DNA of 64,000 nucleotides from an uncultured Rhodospirillaceae bacterium (lineage in GTDB: Bacteria > Pseudomonadota > Alphaproteobacteria > Reyranellales > Reyranellaceae). Both the position numbers and the translations under genes were made by a program. The notes beneath the pieces are model-generated. The model made no database searches. It saw only the letters and a program-made list of their open reading frames with translations, and was not told the DNA's origin. The stretch spans positions 82,021-146,020 of the forward strand of contig CAMFGZ010000013.1 of the NCBI GenBank assembly GCA_945952105.1, in the 5' to 3' direction. Shown here in pieces: positions 62,116-64,000 of this stretch (its first letter is position 1; each line of letters begins with the position of its first letter).

Positions 62116-62948
62116 GCGCCGCCCACGGGCTTCGGCCCGAACATCTCCCGCATCTTCTGCAGGTAGTGCTCCTCGGACGTCGACCAGCGCAAGCTGGCGA
62201 GGAGCTGCGAATCGGCGCCCGCAGGATAGCGGATCCTACCACCTTCTTCCGTCGCGGCGGTAAGTGTCGCTTCCGCTACTTCCGCCTCGGTGCAGTAGCG
62301 CGTCGGATAGTTGGCCATGTTCGCGAAGCATGATTGCGTGAAGGCGCCGTACTCCTCTGGGAACAGGCCCTGCATGCGGGCACTGCCATTGGCCGTGAGA
62401 TTGGTGGTGGGCGCGTAGCCGGGTTCGACCAGGCGCGCCCTGATGCCGAAAGCGCCCAACTCGTACGAAAGCGATTCCGTGAAGCCTTCGACGGCGCATT
62501 TGCTGGCGGCATAGGCCGCCACCAGCGGCATAACACCGAGGGTGACGCTGGACGTAACGTTGATGATGGTGCCGCGTCCCTGCTGGCGCATCTGCGGGAT
62601 GATGGCGCGGCAGGCTGCGAACACGCCGAAGGTGTTGGTCTCGAAGACCTCGCGCACGGCCTTGTCGGGAGTCGCCTCGAAGATCGAGGCGAGGCCGATG
62701 CCCGCATTGTTCACCAGGACGTCGATCGCACCGAACGCCGCGACGCCGCCGGCAATGGCCGCCGCAATGCTGGCGTCATTCGTCACATCGAGCGGCAGGA
62801 CCTTCAGCCGATCCGAGGAGCTGGCGAAGGGCGTCGGATCCGGCCGTCGCATGGTGGCGATGACGTTCCATCCGCAATCCAGGAAGTGCTCGGCCATCGC
62901 CTTGCCGTAGCCGGACGAGGTGCCGGTGATGAGGACTGTCTGGGCCAT
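62112..62948 (-). CDS. Short-chain dehydrogenase/reductase (SDR)
   Basis: A 278-residue SDR with the cofactor motif TGTSSGYGKAMAEHF, NNAG in VLVNNAGIG and the catalytic Ser and YAASK in INVTSSVTL and AAYAASKCAVE. Cofactor is probably NADPH (Arg in TMRRPD). Substrate unknown. It diverges from an AraC-type regulator with a 95-bp gap, which suggests the regulator controls it. Confidence 0.92.
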   Translation of the reverse strand: MAQTVLITGTSSGYGKAMAEHFLDCGWNVIATMRRPDPTPFASSSDRLKVLPLDVTNDASIAAAIAGGVAAFGAIDVLVNNAGIGLASIFEATPDKAVREVFETNTFGVFAACRAIIPQMRQQGRGTIINVTSSVTLGVMPLVAAYAASKCAVEGFTESLSYELGAFGIRARLVEPGYAPTTNLTANGSARMQGLFPEEYGAFTQSCFANMANYPTRYCTEAEVAEATLTAATEEGGRIRYPAGADSQLLASLRWSTSEEHYLQKMREMFGPKPVGGA

Positions 62949-63043
62949 GTGATGCTCCGCGTTCTGTCTGGTCCGTCCAGCATAGCCATCACGCGTAGAC
63001 GATATATAATCTGAATGCCTAATTTAGTTACGGATCGTCCAGA

Positions 63044-63952
63044 ATGGATCCTTTCAGCGACCTGATCGGCCTGCTGCAACCCCGCGCCGCACTCTCGAAG
63101 CCGATCACCGGCCGGGGACGCTGGGGCGTGCGATACGCAGCCTACGGACAGCCGGGCTTCGCCCTCGTCCTGGCCGGACAATGCTGGCTGGCACTCGATG
63201 GCAGCGAACCGGTCCTGCTCGAAGCGGGTGACTTCGTGCTGCTGCCCGTGACCCCTGCCTTCACCTTGGCCAGCCATCCCGGCGTCGACTTTGTGCCAGT
63301 CGAACCGTCGGACAAGCCCGTGCGGCATGGAGATCCCGACGGCGAGCCTGACCTGCAGATGCTGGGAGGCGCCTTCGAGATCGAACCAGCCAATGCCGAG
63401 CTACTGACTGGCCTGCTGCCGCGCCTGACTCATCTCCGCGCGGTGGACGGCGACACGACCCGCCTCGCGCGCTTCGTCCATCTCCTGCGCGAGGAATGCG
63501 AGGCCGACTGGCCCGGCCGCGAGCTGATCCTGCAGCGGCTGCTCGAGGTGATGCTGGTCGAATGCCTGCGCCGACCAGGATCGGCCAACGCCTTGCTGCC
63601 GGCCGGATTGCTGGCGGGGCTGCGCGACCGAGGGTTGGCCGTCGCCTTGCGGGCGATGCATGCGGAGGTGCGTGCGGGCTGGACCGTCGCCGAGCTTGCG
63701 CGGCTCGCCGGCATGTCGCGCTCGGCTTTCGCCGCCCGGTTCACCCAGGCGCTGGGTTGCGCGCCGATGGAATATCTCGCGCGCTGGCGGATGGCGCTGG
63801 CACAGGATGCGCTCGGCCGCGGAACCAAATCGCTCGATCGCCTCGCCGAGGAAATCGGTTACGAATCGGCCAGCGCCTTCAGCACCGCTTTTCGCCGCCG
63901 CATCGGCTGCGCGCCCGGCGCGTTTGCGCGATCGCGGCGGATGGTGGCCTAG
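63044..63952 (+). CDS. AraC-family transcriptional regulator with cupin sensor
   Basis: A 302-residue protein. The N-terminal cupin_6-like sensor spans about residues 5-190. The C-terminal AraC domain has two helix-turn-helices, SVAELARLAGMSRSAFAARF-like (VAELARLAGMSRSAFAARFT, from residue 227) and LAEEIGYESASAFSTAFRRR. Such regulators are usually activators of the adjacent SDR/oxidoreductase gene. Divergent from the SDR gene. Ends at 63952, followed by a small hairpin. Confidence 0.9.
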   Translation: MDPFSDLIGLLQPRAALSKPITGRGRWGVRYAAYGQPGFALVLAGQCWLALDGSEPVLLEAGDFVLLPVTPAFTLASHPGVDFVPVEPSDKPVRHGDPDGEPDLQMLGGAFEIEPANAELLTGLLPRLTHLRAVDGDTTRLARFVHLLREECEADWPGRELILQRLLEVMLVECLRRPGSANALLPAGLLAGLRDRGLAVALRAMHAEVRAGWTVAELARLAGMSRSAFAARFTQALGCAPMEYLARWRMALAQDALGRGTKSLDRLAEEIGYESASAFSTAFRRRIGCAPGAFARSRRMVA

Positions 63953-63958
63953 AGCGTT

Positions 63959-63974
63959 TCACGTTTTGACGTGA
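63959..63974. repeat. Small hairpin at the window end
   Basis: TCACGT-TTTG-ACGTGA follows the AraC stop. GAGCGTTTCACG... hairpins of this kind are common dispersed intergenic sequences in alphaproteobacteria. Confidence 0.5.
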
Positions 63975-64000
63975 GCATATCCGGCGTTTTGGATGTAGTT

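Overview
The window is a GC-rich chromosomal segment of an alphaproteobacterium, probably of the Rhodospirillales/Hyphomicrobiales type (a Reyranella-like genome would fit; this placement is inference). The evidence is the compact operons with 4-bp ATGA/GTGA overlaps, the block rpmH-rnpA-yidD-yidC-yihA followed by argB and def, a full ccmABCDEFGHI cytochrome c maturation operon, and ahpC/ahpF divergent from oxyR. No tRNA, rRNA, CRISPR array, insertion sequence or prophage was found.

Layout. 1-8 kb: a minus-strand operon for a VOC/glyoxalase protein, a complete peptide-type ABC importer (two ATPases, Tat-exported binding protein, two permeases) and an L,D-transpeptidase cut by the window edge. 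A GntR regulator and a fumarylacetoacetate-hydrolase-family enzyme diverge from it across a perfect 12-bp palindrome. 8-11 kb: zinc metallopeptidase, exonuclease III, small membrane protein, methyltransferase and cyclic-nucleotide-binding protein. 11-25 kb: an ABC exporter-like protein whose ATPase motifs are all degenerate faces seven coupled genes (four glycosyltransferases, a histidine phosphatase, a polysaccharide deacetylase-like protein, a membrane protein). These run by a 4-bp overlap into an oligopeptide/oligosaccharide-type importer with no binding protein. 25.0-25.4 kb: a highly structured intergenic region ending in a candidate C-rich-loop small RNA. 25.4-32.5 kb: ccmABCDEFGHI, with a 160-bp palindromic element inserted in frame in ccmH. 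32.5-36.1 kb: an AT-richer accessory island (Mrr-type type IV restriction enzyme, CoiA-like nuclease, NTF2-like protein, DUF4160/DUF2442 pair, antitoxin-like small protein). 36.1-39.4 kb: ahpF, ahpC, oxyR.

39.5-44.8 kb holds two related small membrane proteins and then a five-gene unit: flavin-binding PNPOx-fold protein, fatty acid desaturase, alpha/beta hydrolase, a thioredoxin-fused protein, and a UGSC-family selenoprotein. The selenoprotein gene has an in-frame TGA followed by a hairpin very like the E. coli fdhF SECIS element, so the reading frame continues to 44841. 44.9-56.1 kb: alpha/beta hydrolase, DUF3772-MscS channel, malate/lactate-type dehydrogenase, GST, cupin, EamA transporter, DUF1499 protein, histidine kinase, mercuric-reductase-like flavoprotein and TVP38-type membrane protein. 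56.3-64 kb: rpmH-rnpA-yidD-yidC-yihA, a 2OG-Fe(II) oxygenase, argB, def, an SDR enzyme and an AraC regulator.

The strongest points for follow-up are the selenoprotein unit (44.3-44.8 kb), the degenerate ABC protein with its glycosyltransferase operon (11-21 kb), the in-frame palindrome in ccmH, and the structured RNA region before ccmA.
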